Notes: generated by a model not told the origin, from the letters alone. A stretch of 64,000 nucleotides of DNA from an uncultured Porphyromonadaceae bacterium (GCA_900547825.1 URII01000003.1:1-64000); one strand, 5' to 3'; positions 17,724-26,004 are shown, counted from the first letter of the stretch. A program made the numbers and translations.

Positions 17724-18593
17724 ATGATATTCAAACCGTTCTCACTCAACATAAGAGGCTCCTTAGTGGAGTTCGACCGTCCGGCTGTGATGGGTATCGT
17801 AAACGTGACGCCCGACTCATTCTATGCCGCCTCACGGACTATGGATACAGAGTCCTTACAGGCCAAGGTGGCGGATATGATAGCGGAAGGAGCCGATATA
17901 ATAGATCTCGGCGGATATTCCTCACGGCCCGGGGCCGCTGAAGTGGATCCCGAAGAGGAGCTACACCGAATAGCCGCAGGAATGAAGGCAATCCGCGAAA
18001 TAGCGCCTGACATACCGGTGTCAATTGACACATTCCGCTCCCGTGTGGCAAGGACAGCTGTTGAGGAATACGGTGCCGACATAATCAACGACATATCCGG
18101 AGGCATGGCCGATCCGGAAATGGACCGGACTGTAGCCGACATGCATGTGCCGTTCATAGTTATGCATATGCGCGGCACTCCCGCCGACATGCACCTGCAC
18201 ACGGACTATGATGATGTCACGGCACGTGTGCTTGAATTTCTATCACGCCGCACGGAACAGTTACGGCTACTCGGCGTAAATGACATAATTCTGGATCCCG
18301 GATTCGGATTCGCCAAGACAGTGGAACAGAATTACGAGCTGATGAACCATCTGGATCTTTTTACCCGGCTTACAGGACTGCCTGTTTTGGCAGGTATATC
18401 ACGTAAATCCATGTTGTGGCGTCCGCTCGGCATAACTCCCGACGAGTCATTGGAAGCCACCACAGCACTCAACACAATAGCCCTGATGAAAGGTGCCGCC
18501 ATACTGCGGGTCCATGACGTAAAAGCGGCGCGTCAGGCTGTTGATGTAACCTGCATGACATTGAATAACCCTTCAACCCTACCCCACGCATGA
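17724..18593 (+). CDS. folP: Dihydropteroate synthase
   Basis: This 289-residue TIM-barrel enzyme condenses p-aminobenzoate with the pterin diphosphate in folate synthesis and is the target class of sulfonamides. Signature segments are VMGIVNVTPDSFYA (about 21-34, the pterin loop), DIIDLGGYSSRPGA (about 55-68), VSIDTFRSRVA, INDISGG, DPGFGFAKT (about 191-199) and GISRKSM (about 223-229). The stop overlaps the cdaA start as ATGA (18590-18593), so the two are translationally coupled, an arrangement common in Bacteroidetes. The partner enzyme FolK is encoded separately at 33645. Confidence 0.96.
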   Translation: MIFKPFSLNIRGSLVEFDRPAVMGIVNVTPDSFYAASRTMDTESLQAKVADMIAEGADIIDLGGYSSRPGAAEVDPEEELHRIAAGMKAIREIAPDIPVSIDTFRSRVARTAVEEYGADIINDISGGMADPEMDRTVADMHVPFIVMHMRGTPADMHLHTDYDDVTARVLEFLSRRTEQLRLLGVNDIILDPGFGFAKTVEQNYELMNHLDLFTRLTGLPVLAGISRKSMLWRPLGITPDESLEATTALNTIALMKGAAILRVHDVKAARQAVDVTCMTLNNPSTLPHA

Positions 18594-19375
18594 TAACATT
18601 CGGCATACGCGACGCATTCGACATAGCCATAGTGGGCCTGCTGCTCTTCTATCTTTACAGGATAATGAAAGAGTCAGGAACGATCAACATATTCTTCGGG
18701 GTGCTGTCATTCATCGTGGTATGGGTGGTGGCCTCACAGATACTTGAAATGAAACTGATCGGTTCCATTCTCGACAAATTCATGGGAATAGGACTGCTGA
18801 TAATAGTGATTCTGTTTCAGGACCAGATAAAACGGTTTCTTGTGGAATTGGGTGACCATAAACGGTGGCGGTTTCTCAGAGGGCTGTTTCATCACGGATC
18901 ATCGGAGGATGACTCCACCGCCCATGCGCGGCGCTTCGTGCTCCCTATAGTTTACGCCTGCATGAGCATGGCAAAATCCAAAACCGGCGCACTGATAGTG
19001 ATACGCCGCTCCATTCCGCTTGACAGTTACGAGAAATCAGGTGACATAATAGATGCCGAAATAAACACACGCCTGATTGAAAATATATTTTTCAAAAACT
19101 CGCCGCTGCACGACGGTGCTCTGATAATCGACAACGGAAGGATAAAAAGTGCCGGATGCATTCTGCCCGTAAGCCATGACGCCAACATTCCCCGTTCACT
19201 CGGCCTGCGCCACCGCTCCGCCCTCGGAATATCCCAGGCCACTGACGCATTTGCCATAGTAGTGTCGGAGGAAACCGGCAACATATCGATAGCTTACCGT
19301 GGTAAATTAGACACACGCCTGTCAACCACCGAACTGGAACACCGCCTGTCGCATGCCATGACCGGAAATGAATAA
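18590..19375 (+). CDS. cdaA: Diadenylate cyclase CdaA (c-di-AMP synthase)
   Basis: This 261-residue protein has three N-terminal membrane helices (about 10-30, 35-55, 60-80) and a DAC domain (about 105-255). The catalytic motifs are plain: HDGALII (about 176-182) and LGLRHRSALGIS (about 204-215, the RHR motif). It makes cyclic di-AMP from two ATP molecules at the inner membrane, a messenger tied to osmotic and cell-wall control. It is coupled to folP by a 4-base overlap. CdaR and GlmM, its usual Firmicutes neighbours, are absent, as is normal for this phylum. Confidence 0.95.
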   Translation: MITFGIRDAFDIAIVGLLLFYLYRIMKESGTINIFFGVLSFIVVWVVASQILEMKLIGSILDKFMGIGLLIIVILFQDQIKRFLVELGDHKRWRFLRGLFHHGSSEDDSTAHARRFVLPIVYACMSMAKSKTGALIVIRRSIPLDSYEKSGDIIDAEINTRLIENIFFKNSPLHDGALIIDNGRIKSAGCILPVSHDANIPRSLGLRHRSALGISQATDAFAIVVSEETGNISIAYRGKLDTRLSTTELEHRLSHAMTGNE

Positions 19376-19399
19376 ATCACCTCACCAACAACATATATA

Positions 19400-19723
19400 A
19401 TGATTACTCCCGAACAACGACTGGAATTAGAAGAAAAAGTAGTGGAAATGCTACGGACGGTCTTTGACCCAGAAATTCCGGTAGACATATACAGCCTCGG
19501 CCTGATATATAAGATCGACATTGACGATGAGGCCAACCTCCACATGGAAATGACACTGACCGCGCCCAACTGCCCTGCCGCCGATTTCATTGTGGATGAC
19601 ACCCGCATAAAATTAGAAAGCATCGAGGGTCTCAAAAGCGTGGATATAAAAATTGTGTTCGAACCCGTATGGGACAAGGACATGATGAGTGAGGAAGCTA
19701 AACTTGAACTCGGGTTCCTCTGA
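19400..19723 (+). CDS. MIP18/SufT-like iron-sulfur assembly factor (DUF59)
   Basis: This is a compact 107-residue DUF59 domain. The hallmark segment VFDPEIPVDIYSLGLIYKI (about 18-36) and the later MTLTAPNCPAADFIVDD (about 52-68), with a conserved Cys, match the MIP18 family, which includes SufT and PaaD-like proteins that help mature Fe-S clusters. It stands alone, without other suf genes, in the folP-cdaA run, 24 bases after cdaA and 24 bases before the LpxH-like gene, so it is probably expressed with them. The family assignment is firm; the exact client proteins are not deducible. Confidence 0.88.
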   Translation: MITPEQRLELEEKVVEMLRTVFDPEIPVDIYSLGLIYKIDIDDEANLHMEMTLTAPNCPAADFIVDDTRIKLESIEGLKSVDIKIVFEPVWDKDMMSEEAKLELGFL

Positions 19724-19747
19724 TCCGCTACCACCCCTAAACTCTGC

Positions 19748-20503
19748 ATGGGAAAGAAGACCTATTTCATATCCGACTTACATTTAGGCGCTTCCTACAT
19801 AAGCGATCCACGCGCCCATGAGCGGCATATAACAGATTTTCTAAAAAGTATAGAACATGACGCCGAAGCTCTTTACCTGCTTGGCGACGTCATGGATTAC
19901 TGGTATGAATACCGGAATGTGGCCCCACGCGGATTCACAAGATTTCTCGGCGCATTGGCCTCGCTTGCCGATGCAGGAGTGGAAATATATTGGTTCAAGG
20001 GCAACCATGACATCTGGCTGTTCGACTATCTGAGCTCGGAAATAGGGCTTACCGTTGTCGACGGCCCTGTCACAAAGATAATAGACGGCAAACGTTTCTT
20101 CCTTGACCACGGCGACGGAGTTGGCCAACGCCCATGGACTTTCAGAGCCATACGCAGTATATTCCGCAACCGCGTGTGCCAATGGCTTTATTCGGCCATA
20201 CATCCACGGTGGACCATAGGGTTCGCACATTCATGGTCATCCCACAGCCGGAAGTCAGGGCAATGCAAACTTCCGCCTGATGATATAATGGCCCGCCCGC
20301 TTGTGGAATTCTCCAAGGCTTACGACGCCGACACAGCACATCCACATGTGGATTTCTTTATCTACGGACATCTGCACATAGCTTATGACAAACTGTTGCC
20401 CTCCGGCGCCCGCGTTGTGATACTCGGTGACTGGATCAAGGAAATGACTTACGGCGTATGGGACGGCAAGGCATTCAAATTATGCCGATTTGAATGCATA
20501 TAA
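19748..20503 (+). CDS. UDP-2,3-diacylglucosamine diphosphatase, LpxH-like
   Basis: This 251-residue calcineurin-type metallophosphoesterase shows the expected metal ligands in order: FISDLHLGA (about 8-16), LLGDVMDYWYEY (about 44-55), FKGNHDIW (about 80-87), FLDHGDGVG and YGHLHIAY near the C-terminus. The size and the DLHLGA/GDVMDYW signatures place it with LpxH, which hydrolyses UDP-2,3-diacylglucosamine to lipid X in lipid A synthesis. This fits the lpxD, lpxC-fabZ and lpxA genes at 53.3-56.5 kb. It is the last gene of the folP-cdaA run. Related hydrolases with other substrates exist, so I leave the symbol empty. Confidence 0.85.
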   Translation: MGKKTYFISDLHLGASYISDPRAHERHITDFLKSIEHDAEALYLLGDVMDYWYEYRNVAPRGFTRFLGALASLADAGVEIYWFKGNHDIWLFDYLSSEIGLTVVDGPVTKIIDGKRFFLDHGDGVGQRPWTFRAIRSIFRNRVCQWLYSAIHPRWTIGFAHSWSSHSRKSGQCKLPPDDIMARPLVEFSKAYDADTAHPHVDFFIYGHLHIAYDKLLPSGARVVILGDWIKEMTYGVWDGKAFKLCRFECI

Positions 20504-20567
20504 ATATTCAAATACTATTTTTAACAATAATTAAATACAACCCATTATTCTTCATTACCAAAGTATA

Positions 20568-20581
20568 TTGTTGCACAACAA
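20568..20581. repeat. Inverted repeat TTGTTG-N2-CAACAA
   Basis: Six-base arms with a two-base spacer, about 65 bases upstream of the -33 element at 20646. It could be a regulator-binding site; no named regulator motif is recognised. Confidence 0.4.
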
Positions 20582-20602
20582 CACATTAACCCATAGCAGG
20601 CA

Positions 20603-20625
20603 CATATTTGAAAAAATCAAATATG
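20603..20625. repeat. Inverted repeat CATATTTGA-N5-TCAAATATG
   Basis: Perfect nine-base arms with a five-A spacer, ending 20 bases before the -33 element of the promoter at 20646-20678. The position suits an operator or activator site. It could also act as a weak end of the upstream lpxH transcript, but it lacks a following U-tract. Confidence 0.5.
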
Positions 20626-20645
20626 CTCCATAACATATAAAAAGG

Positions 20646-20678
20646 TTAGGAATAACCTGAATAAAAGCCCTACCTTTG
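20646..20678 (+). promoter_or_regulatory. Promoter driving a short, terminated transcript
   Basis: TTAG (20646-20649) and TACCTTTG (20671-20678) are 21 bases apart. The -7 element fits the consensus exactly. No start codon with a sensible reading frame follows before the terminator at 20738. Confidence 0.75.
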
Positions 20679-20683
20679 CAGTG

Positions 20684-20768
20684 CAAACCTAAAACAATCT
20701 TTTTTACCTTAGAAATTGTACCTATTGGAAACCGACTAACGGGCTGCGTGAAGTAGCCCGTTTCTTTT
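20684..20768 (+). ncRNA. Candidate small RNA or attenuated 5' leader
   Basis: The interval runs from just after the promoter at 20646-20678 to the terminator at 20738-20768, giving an RNA of roughly 85 nucleotides. It contains no ATG and no plausible leader peptide. A first part with a U-run and an A/U-rich middle precedes the G/C hairpin. Two readings fit: a free-standing regulatory RNA, or the prematurely ended leader of the ClC gene, whose own upstream region (20769-20823) shows no good TAnnTTTG box. The exact 5' end is estimated from the promoter. I do not recognise an Rfam family with certainty. Confidence 0.5.
20738..20768 (+). terminator. Intrinsic terminator
   Basis: Stem AACGGGCT (20738-20745) pairs with AGCCCGTT (20755-20762) around a 9-base loop and is followed by TCTTTTT. 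This is the strongest classical terminator before the ClC gene and it lies upstream of, not after, that gene. Confidence 0.85.
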
Positions 20769-20823
20769 TATACCTGTTTCTTAACATTCTTAAACTTTAT
20801 TGAACGGAATTTGTTTGGTAAGT

Positions 20824-22149
20824 ATGTCAGCAACAACAAATTCCGCCAATACTACGCAGCCCACACCGCTACAGAGGCTTATAGCCCAAATGCACCCCAA
20901 TGCATTTTCCGCACTGTTATGCCTTGTGATAGGATTGCTGACAGGATCCTTTGCCGCATTGCTCAAACTCATGATAGGTGCTGTAAGCCGGTGGCTGACA
21001 AACGGCCTCGCCACTAACCACGGCAACTGGATACTCCTCATCCTGCCTGTGGCCGGCATACTTCTCACCGGCATTTTTACCCGCTATATTATTAAAGACA
21101 ATATAGCCCACGCCACTGAAAAAATAAAACACCAGCTGGCCGAACATGTCGAATATCTCTCACCCAAACTGATCTTCGGCCCCATGATAGCAAGTACCCT
21201 GACATTGGGATTCGGCGGTTCAGCCGGTTCGGAGGGCCCGATAGCGACTGTAGGCTCTGCCATAGGGGGCAATCTGTCACGATGGTGCGGACTGCCGCCA
21301 CGTGTTATCACCATGATGATAGGATGCGGAGCGGGAGCCGGGATCGCCGGTATATTCAAAGCCCCAGTGGGAGGGATGCTGTTCACATTGGAGTGTCTCG
21401 GCCTACCTCTGTCCACAGCCGCTGTCGTGGCCCTTCTCGCCACATGCGTGGTTTCGGCCCTCACGGCTGTATGGCTCTCCGGCGGCCTGCTGGATCTTCC
21501 GTTCATAAAGCATGCGCCTTTCCCCTACGAATATCTTCCTGCCATAATACTGCTCGGAGCATGCTGCGGGATGTATGCCCTTTATTACCGTTCCACAGGC
21601 TCCACAACGGAACGGATTCTCGAATCAATAAAAAATCCCTGGATTGCAAATACAGTATCCGGAATAACGATAGCCATAATGCTTTTCGTATTTCCCGCAC
21701 TATATGGCGAAGGATACGGTGTGATGGGCACACTGCTCAACAATCCGGTGCCGACACTCGGCGACTGCGGACCGCTTTATTTCCTGCGACGCGACCACTA
21801 CACCCTTATGCTGATAGCCGCCGGAATATTACTGTGCAAGGGAGTGGCAGCATATTCCACAAACAGCGGAGGCGGTGTGGCAGGAGAATTCGCTCCGGCC
21901 CTGTTTGCAGGCGCTATGGCCGGATGGCTGTTCGCAACACTTGCCAACACTGTGTTCGGGCTTGCGCTTCCTGTAGGCGTGTTCGTTCTCTCAGGCATGG
22001 CGGCAGTCATGGGGCAGGCAGTAAACGCACCTCTCATGGCCATATTCCTTGCAGTTGAAATGACCGCGAGTTACGATTATTTCCTCCCGGTAGGGATAGC
22101 CGGGGCAGCGTCATGGATAACTGTGAATTTGATCCGCCGGCTGAACTAA
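20824..22149 (+). CDS. ClC-type chloride channel or Cl-/H+ antiporter
   Basis: This 441-residue polytopic protein has the ClC signatures GSAGSEGPIATVGSAIGG (about 131-148, anion-site loop), AGIAGIFKAPVGGMLFTLE (about 171-189, the proton-glutamate helix region) and TNSGGGVAGEFAPALFAGAMAG (about 348-369). It ends soon after the last membrane helix, with no CBS domains. I choose the ATG at 20824; a TTG start at 20800 would add eight residues. Whether it is a channel or an exchanger cannot be settled by inspection. It is preceded by an unusual promoter-terminator unit and followed by a strong terminator, so it is a single-gene unit. Confidence 0.92.
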   Translation: MSATTNSANTTQPTPLQRLIAQMHPNAFSALLCLVIGLLTGSFAALLKLMIGAVSRWLTNGLATNHGNWILLILPVAGILLTGIFTRYIIKDNIAHATEKIKHQLAEHVEYLSPKLIFGPMIASTLTLGFGGSAGSEGPIATVGSAIGGNLSRWCGLPPRVITMMIGCGAGAGIAGIFKAPVGGMLFTLECLGLPLSTAAVVALLATCVVSALTAVWLSGGLLDLPFIKHAPFPYEYLPAIILLGACCGMYALYYRSTGSTTERILESIKNPWIANTVSGITIAIMLFVFPALYGEGYGVMGTLLNNPVPTLGDCGPLYFLRRDHYTLMLIAAGILLCKGVAAYSTNSGGGVAGEFAPALFAGAMAGWLFATLANTVFGLALPVGVFVLSGMAAVMGQAVNAPLMAIFLAVEMTASYDYFLPVGIAGAASWITVNLIRRLN

Positions 22150-22153
22150 CAAC

Positions 22154-22199
22154 CACATAGGGACGTTAATCATGATGTGAATTCCCTACTGTGTTTTTT
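22154..22199 (+). terminator. Terminator after the ClC gene
   Basis: CACA and TAGGGA (22154-22163) pair with TCCCTA and TGTG (22083-equivalent arm at 22183-22193) with a single bulged C, followed by a run of six T (22194-22199). The loop is about 19 bases. Confidence 0.75.
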
Positions 22200-22220
22200 C
22201 ATCCTCAAAACTGATCCACT

Positions 22221-22799
22221 ATGTCAGAGACCACCCGTAATATAAAAGGTACAGCTACCGAACAGAACCTCGTAATATCCTATCTCAACGAATCGCAGGC
22301 ACATGCACGCTATACATTCTATGCACAGCAAGCCGACAAAGAGGAATATTACCCGATCGGACAGATTTTCAACGAAACGGCAGCCAATGAGCTGCACCAT
22401 GCCAAAGTGTTTTTCCGGTTGATGCAACGCGGTGACATAAAAGTTTCGGTAGATGTGGACTGCGGCCCGGTAAGCGACACTGTATCAAACCTGAAAACCT
22501 CCATCAAGGAGGAACGGGTGGACGGATATGAATTCTACCGACAGGCCGCAGCCACCGCCCGCGAAGAAGGCTTTGACGACATAGCCGAACACTTCGACGC
22601 AATAGCCGATGTGGAAAATTATCATATGCAGCGCTTCGAAAGCTATCTGAAACACATCGAGGAAGGTACGGTATGGAAACGGCCCACACCCATAAAATGG
22701 CAGTGCCTCGTGTGCGGATTCATATACACGGGCACAGAACCTCCCGAGAAATGTCCGGGATGCTCACACTCCGGCAAACATTTCATGCCGCTTGACTGA
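22221..22799 (+). CDS. Rubrerythrin
   Basis: This 192-residue protein has a four-helix ferritin-like diiron domain (about 10-145) with the paired carboxylate/His helices SYLNESQAHARYTFYAQQA, FNETAANELHHAKVFF, DGYEFYRQAAATAREEG and IADVENYHMQRF. A C-terminal rubredoxin-like Fe(Cys)4 domain follows (about 155-192, CLVCGFIY and CPGCSHSGKHF). Rubrerythrins reduce hydrogen peroxide in the cytoplasm of anaerobes, so the gene supports an anaerobic lifestyle. It is a lone gene between the ClC terminator and a convergent operon; no clear promoter is visible in the 70-base gap. Confidence 0.96.
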   Translation: MSETTRNIKGTATEQNLVISYLNESQAHARYTFYAQQADKEEYYPIGQIFNETAANELHHAKVFFRLMQRGDIKVSVDVDCGPVSDTVSNLKTSIKEERVDGYEFYRQAAATAREEGFDDIAEHFDAIADVENYHMQRFESYLKHIEEGTVWKRPTPIKWQCLVCGFIYTGTEPPEKCPGCSHSGKHFMPLD

Positions 22800-22828
22800 C
22801 TTCTGCCTAAGATTTACTTAAAACAACA

Positions 22829-22858
22829 CAGGGACACCCCATGAACGGAGTGCCCCTG
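22829..22858. terminator. Hairpin between convergent rubrerythrin and DUF1015 genes
   Basis: CAGGGACAC (22829-22837) pairs with GTGCCCCTG (22850-22858) with one mismatch and a 12-base loop. It sits in the 79-base gap between the two stops and could serve both strands. U-tracts are weak. Confidence 0.5.
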
Positions 22859-22878
22859 CATGTTTATATACTTAGGAT

Positions 22879-24123
22879 TCAGTCGAGGGAATGAATCACG
22901 AGTCCCGAACGAAGCTTAGGCTCAAACCATGTGGTTTTAGGCGGCATGATGTTGCCGGTGTCGGCAATGTTCATAAGCTGCTCCATCGACACGGGATAGA
23001 GAGCCAGAGCCACCTTCATCTCACCGCTGTCGACACGGCGCTTCAATTCGCCGAGTCCACGGATACCGCCCACGAAATCTATGCGCTTGTCGCTGCGCAG
23101 ATCGTGAATACCGAGAATGTCGCGCAGAATCAAGTCGCTTGAGATAGTGACGTCGAGCATACCGATGGGGTCATTGTCGTCATAGCGGCCTTCGCGCGGA
23201 GTCAGCGAGTACCATTTGCCGTCAAGATACATCGAGAAATTGTGAAGGGCTGCGGGAGTATATATCTCCGTACCTTTCTCCTCCACAATGAAATCCTTGT
23301 CAAGGCGTGCCAGGAATTCTTCGGATGACAAGCCGTTGAGATCCTTCACCACGCGGTTGTAATCTATAATCTTAAGATGCGATGCAGGGAAAGCCACGGC
23401 AAGGAAATAATTGTATTCCTCATCACCACGGTGGGCCGGATTGGCCTTTGCCTTCTCATTTCCCACAAGGGCGGCAGCAGCAGTGCGGTGATGGCCGTCG
23501 GCGATATACAGATACGGTATTTTGGCAAATTCCTCAGTAACGGTAGCTATCATATCATCATCGTCGATCACCCAGAAATGATGTCCGAATCCGTCGGGAG
23601 CCGTAAAGTCATACTCAGGAGCTTTAGCCGTCACCTTATCTATGATACCGGCGAGCACTTCGTTGTCAGGGAAAGCGAAAAACACCGGTTCGACATTGGC
23701 ATTGTTGATACGCACATGCTTCATGCGGTCCTCTTCCTTGTCACGGCGCGTCAGCTCATGTTTCTTGATACGTCCCTCCATGTAGTCATCGACATTGGCG
23801 GCAATGACTATACCATACTGGGTACGGCCATTCATAGTCTGCGCATAGATGTAGTAATGCTCTTTCTCATCCTGCACAAGCCAGCCATTTTCGCGGAACA
23901 TATGGAAATTGGCCACAGCCTTGTCATAGACCTCGGGAGCATGTTCATCGGTTCCGGGAGCAAAGTCAATTTCAGGCTTTATAATGTGGTAAAGCGACTT
24001 GGGATTGCCTTCGGCCTCGCGGCGTGCCTCTTCACTGTTAAGCACATCGTAAGGACGTGATGCCACTTCGGTGACCATTTCGCGCGGTGGGCGTATGCCC
24101 TTGAAAGGTTTTACTTTTGCCAT
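22879..24123 (-). CDS. DUF1015 family protein with ParB/sulfiredoxin-like DGHHR motif
   Basis: This 414-residue protein begins AKVKPFKGIRPP and PYDVLNSEEAR, the family's typical opening, and contains YIADGHHRTAAAALV around residues 205-220. The DGHHR box resembles the nucleotide-handling motif of ParB/Srx-fold proteins, some of which phosphorylate free serine using a nucleotide. The biochemical role of DUF1015 proteins is not established to my knowledge, and kinase activity here is inference. It lies 83 bases after purA on the same strand, with no visible promoter between, so it is probably the third gene of a fur-purA-DUF1015 unit. No signal peptide or membrane helix is present; cytoplasmic. 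Confidence 0.85.
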   Translation of the reverse strand: MAKVKPFKGIRPPREMVTEVASRPYDVLNSEEARREAEGNPKSLYHIIKPEIDFAPGTDEHAPEVYDKAVANFHMFRENGWLVQDEKEHYYIYAQTMNGRTQYGIVIAANVDDYMEGRIKKHELTRRDKEEDRMKHVRINNANVEPVFFAFPDNEVLAGIIDKVTAKAPEYDFTAPDGFGHHFWVIDDDDMIATVTEEFAKIPYLYIADGHHRTAAAALVGNEKAKANPAHRGDEEYNYFLAVAFPASHLKIIDYNRVVKDLNGLSSEEFLARLDKDFIVEEKGTEIYTPAALHNFSMYLDGKWYSLTPREGRYDDNDPIGMLDVTISSDLILRDILGIHDLRSDKRIDFVGGIRGLGELKRRVDSGEMKVALALYPVSMEQLMNIADTGNIMPPKTTWFEPKLRSGLVIHSLD

Positions 24124-24206
24124 GATAATTAGCGTGTTAGTTGTTAGGGTATCAGATAATTGTGTTGGTTAATTGTTATATAGACAATAATTGTGTACTT
24201 GAAAGC

Positions 24207-25490
24207 TTAACGGTCGAGCGAGGAGCGCATTATGGTCTGATTGCGGTCAGGCCCCACGGACACTATGGATATCGGAGTCTCCAGTTCCTCTTCAAGAAAA
24301 GCTATATAGTCCTTGAATTCAGTCGGGAATTCACTTTCGGTCTTCATCGAATCCATAGGGGTCTTCCAGCCCGGAAGAGTACGGTATACAGGCTCCACTG
24401 CCCCATCCTCAATGGAATAAGGGAAATCACGTGTTTCCTCACCGTCAATCCGGTAAGCCACGCATGCCTTTATCTCGTCGAAATCGTCAAGGACATCACT
24501 CTTCATCATTATGAGCTGTGTCACACCATTGATCATTATGGCATAACGCAAGGCCACAAGATCGATCCATCCGCAACGGCGCTCACGTCCGGTAACGGCT
24601 CCGTATTCATGGCCGAGATCACGGATGCGGGCACCTGTGGCATCGTGCAGCTCCGTGGGGAACGGGCCGCTTCCCACACGTGTGCAGTAAGCCTTGAATA
24701 TACCGAACACCTCACCGATACGGTTCGGGGCTATACCGAGACCCGAACAGGCTCCGGCACATACAGTGTTGGACGAAGTAACGAAAGGATATGATCCGAA
24801 ATCTACATCAAGCATTGTGCCCTGTGCTCCCTCACAGAGAACGGTGTTGCCCTGACGCAACGCATTGTTGACCATATGCTCGGAATCCACAATATCGTAA
24901 GTTTTCAGATAGTCTACAGCGTCAAGCCACTCGCGTTCCATATCGGCGAAATTGTCGGGCAGAGGGCAGCCCATCATCTCAAGACGACGCACATGGCGTT
25001 CGCGGGCCTCGGCATATCTCACATCGAAATTATGGAGAAGATCGCCTACCCGGAGACCGTTGCGTGCCACTTTATCCGTATAAGTAGGCCCAATTCCTTT
25101 GCCGGTGGTTCCTATTTTCGAACTGCCCTTAGCCTTTTCGAGAGCGGCGTCAAGCAACCGGTGTGTGGGAAGTATGAGGTGTGCCTTTTTGGATATTTTC
25201 AATATGGAGCGCAGATCCACGCCGCTGCGTTCAAGCGCTTCGGCTTCCTCTCTGAAAAGAAGGGGATCAAGCACCACACCATTGCCGATAAGGTTTATCT
25301 GGCCCCTCTGGAAAATACCGGAGGGTATGGATCGGAGCACATATTTCTTTCCTTCGAATTCGAGCGTGTGTCCGGCATTGGGGCCGCCCTGAAAACGGGC
25401 CACCATGTCGTAGCGCGGCGTAAGCACGTCCACAACCTTGCCTTTTCCCTCATCGCCCCACTGGAGGCCGAGTAATACGTCAACTTTCAT
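24207..25490 (-). CDS. purA: Adenylosuccinate synthetase
   Basis: This 427-residue enzyme catalyses the GTP-dependent joining of IMP and aspartate, the first committed step to AMP. It begins MKVDVLLGLQWGDEGKGKVVD, containing the GDEGKGK nucleotide loop (about 12-18), and has the IMP-binding RFQGGPNAGHT (about 33-43), GTTGKGIGPTY (about 124-134) and the C-terminal SVGPDRNQTI. The length equals the bacterial norm. It follows the fur-type gene by 40 bases on the same strand, a neighbourhood also seen in other Bacteroidales, and is likely co-transcribed with it. Confidence 0.97.
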   Translation of the reverse strand: MKVDVLLGLQWGDEGKGKVVDVLTPRYDMVARFQGGPNAGHTLEFEGKKYVLRSIPSGIFQRGQINLIGNGVVLDPLLFREEAEALERSGVDLRSILKISKKAHLILPTHRLLDAALEKAKGSSKIGTTGKGIGPTYTDKVARNGLRVGDLLHNFDVRYAEARERHVRRLEMMGCPLPDNFADMEREWLDAVDYLKTYDIVDSEHMVNNALRQGNTVLCEGAQGTMLDVDFGSYPFVTSSNTVCAGACSGLGIAPNRIGEVFGIFKAYCTRVGSGPFPTELHDATGARIRDLGHEYGAVTGRERRCGWIDLVALRYAIMINGVTQLIMMKSDVLDDFDEIKACVAYRIDGEETRDFPYSIEDGAVEPVYRTLPGWKTPMDSMKTESEFPTEFKDYIAFLEEELETPISIVSVGPDRNQTIMRSSLDR

Positions 25491-25530
25491 TTTTTGTGAT
25501 GATTGTTTATTATTAGTTTTGTATCTATAT

Positions 25531-26004
25531 TCATTTTGTCAACCTGCGCTTACCGCCGGCCTTATTCTCAGCGGCCTGATGTCTTTGGCATTTACCGCAT
25601 ACGCCTTCAACACTAAGGGCAAACGAAGTCTGCCTGAACGAGGCGAAACGATGACCCATCACGGCTCTTGACAGATAAGCGCTGCGAACCGCGCGACGGG
25701 CCCCGCACACACTACACACAAGCTCCAGAGGCTGAACCGAAACTGACGGACACGGCCTATAGCGGGCCACATTGCCAAGGGATGGCATATGGCATATCAA
25801 CCGCGCGTCAAGAAACAGCTTCACCGCCGAATACACAGTGGCAACCGTGACATGATAACCCTTTGTCTCCAGCAGCGAATGCAACATAGCCGCATCAAAG
25901 CCGTCACGCAGGCTCATAGCCACATCAAGAATGGCCTGACGTTCCTCGGTGCGCCGCATTCCCCGCTCACCGAGATAGGCGGCAAGCGATTCAGCCGGTG
26001 ACAT
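25531..26004 (-). CDS. Fur-family metalloregulator
   Basis: This 157-residue protein has a winged-helix DNA-binding domain (about 1-80, with RGMRRTEERQAILDVAM and GYHVTVATVYSAVKLFLDARLI) and a C-terminal metal/dimerisation domain. CSVC (about 111-114) and CGKC near the C-terminus are the structural Cys4 zinc site typical of Fur and PerR. I start it at the ATG 26004 because the -7 box at 26031-26038 places transcription start downstream of the longer in-frame ATG at 26082. Which metal or peroxide it senses (Fur, PerR, Zur) is not resolved by eye; the usual His-rich HHDH stretch is not seen. Rubrerythrin nearby makes a PerR-like role conceivable. Confidence 0.85.
   Translation of the reverse strand: MSPAESLAAYLGERGMRRTEERQAILDVAMSLRDGFDAAMLHSLLETKGYHVTVATVYSAVKLFLDARLICHMPSLGNVARYRPCPSVSVQPLELVCSVCGARRAVRSAYLSRAVMGHRFASFRQTSFALSVEGVCGKCQRHQAAENKAGGKRRLTK

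Larger units (their letters stand above)
20504..20823. other. Gene-free stretch with inverted repeats, promoter and terminated leader
   Basis: These 320 bases hold no convincing protein gene. In order I see two inverted repeats (20568-20581 and 20603-20625), a good -33/-7 promoter (20646-20678), a transcribed stretch of about 85 bases and a strong intrinsic terminator (20738-20768), then about 55 A/T-rich bases before the ClC channel ATG. The parts are entered separately. Confidence 0.7.

Noticed and set aside
20769..20823. A local promoter for the ClC gene (TTAAACTTTATTG region)
   Set aside because: It does not fit TAnnTTTG, so it was not called, which leaves the upstream promoter and terminator as the likely control.
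21282..22058. Open frame of 258 codons inside the ClC gene in another frame
   Set aside because: Arg/His/Cys-rich composition typical of a shifted frame; the ClC motifs fix the true frame.
23377..24060. Open frame of 227 codons opposite the DUF1015 gene
   Set aside because: Antisense shadow; its hydrophobic look comes from the complementary codon pattern.
24876..25475. Open frame of 199 codons opposite purA
   Set aside because: Antisense shadow with no domain; purA on the other strand is certain.
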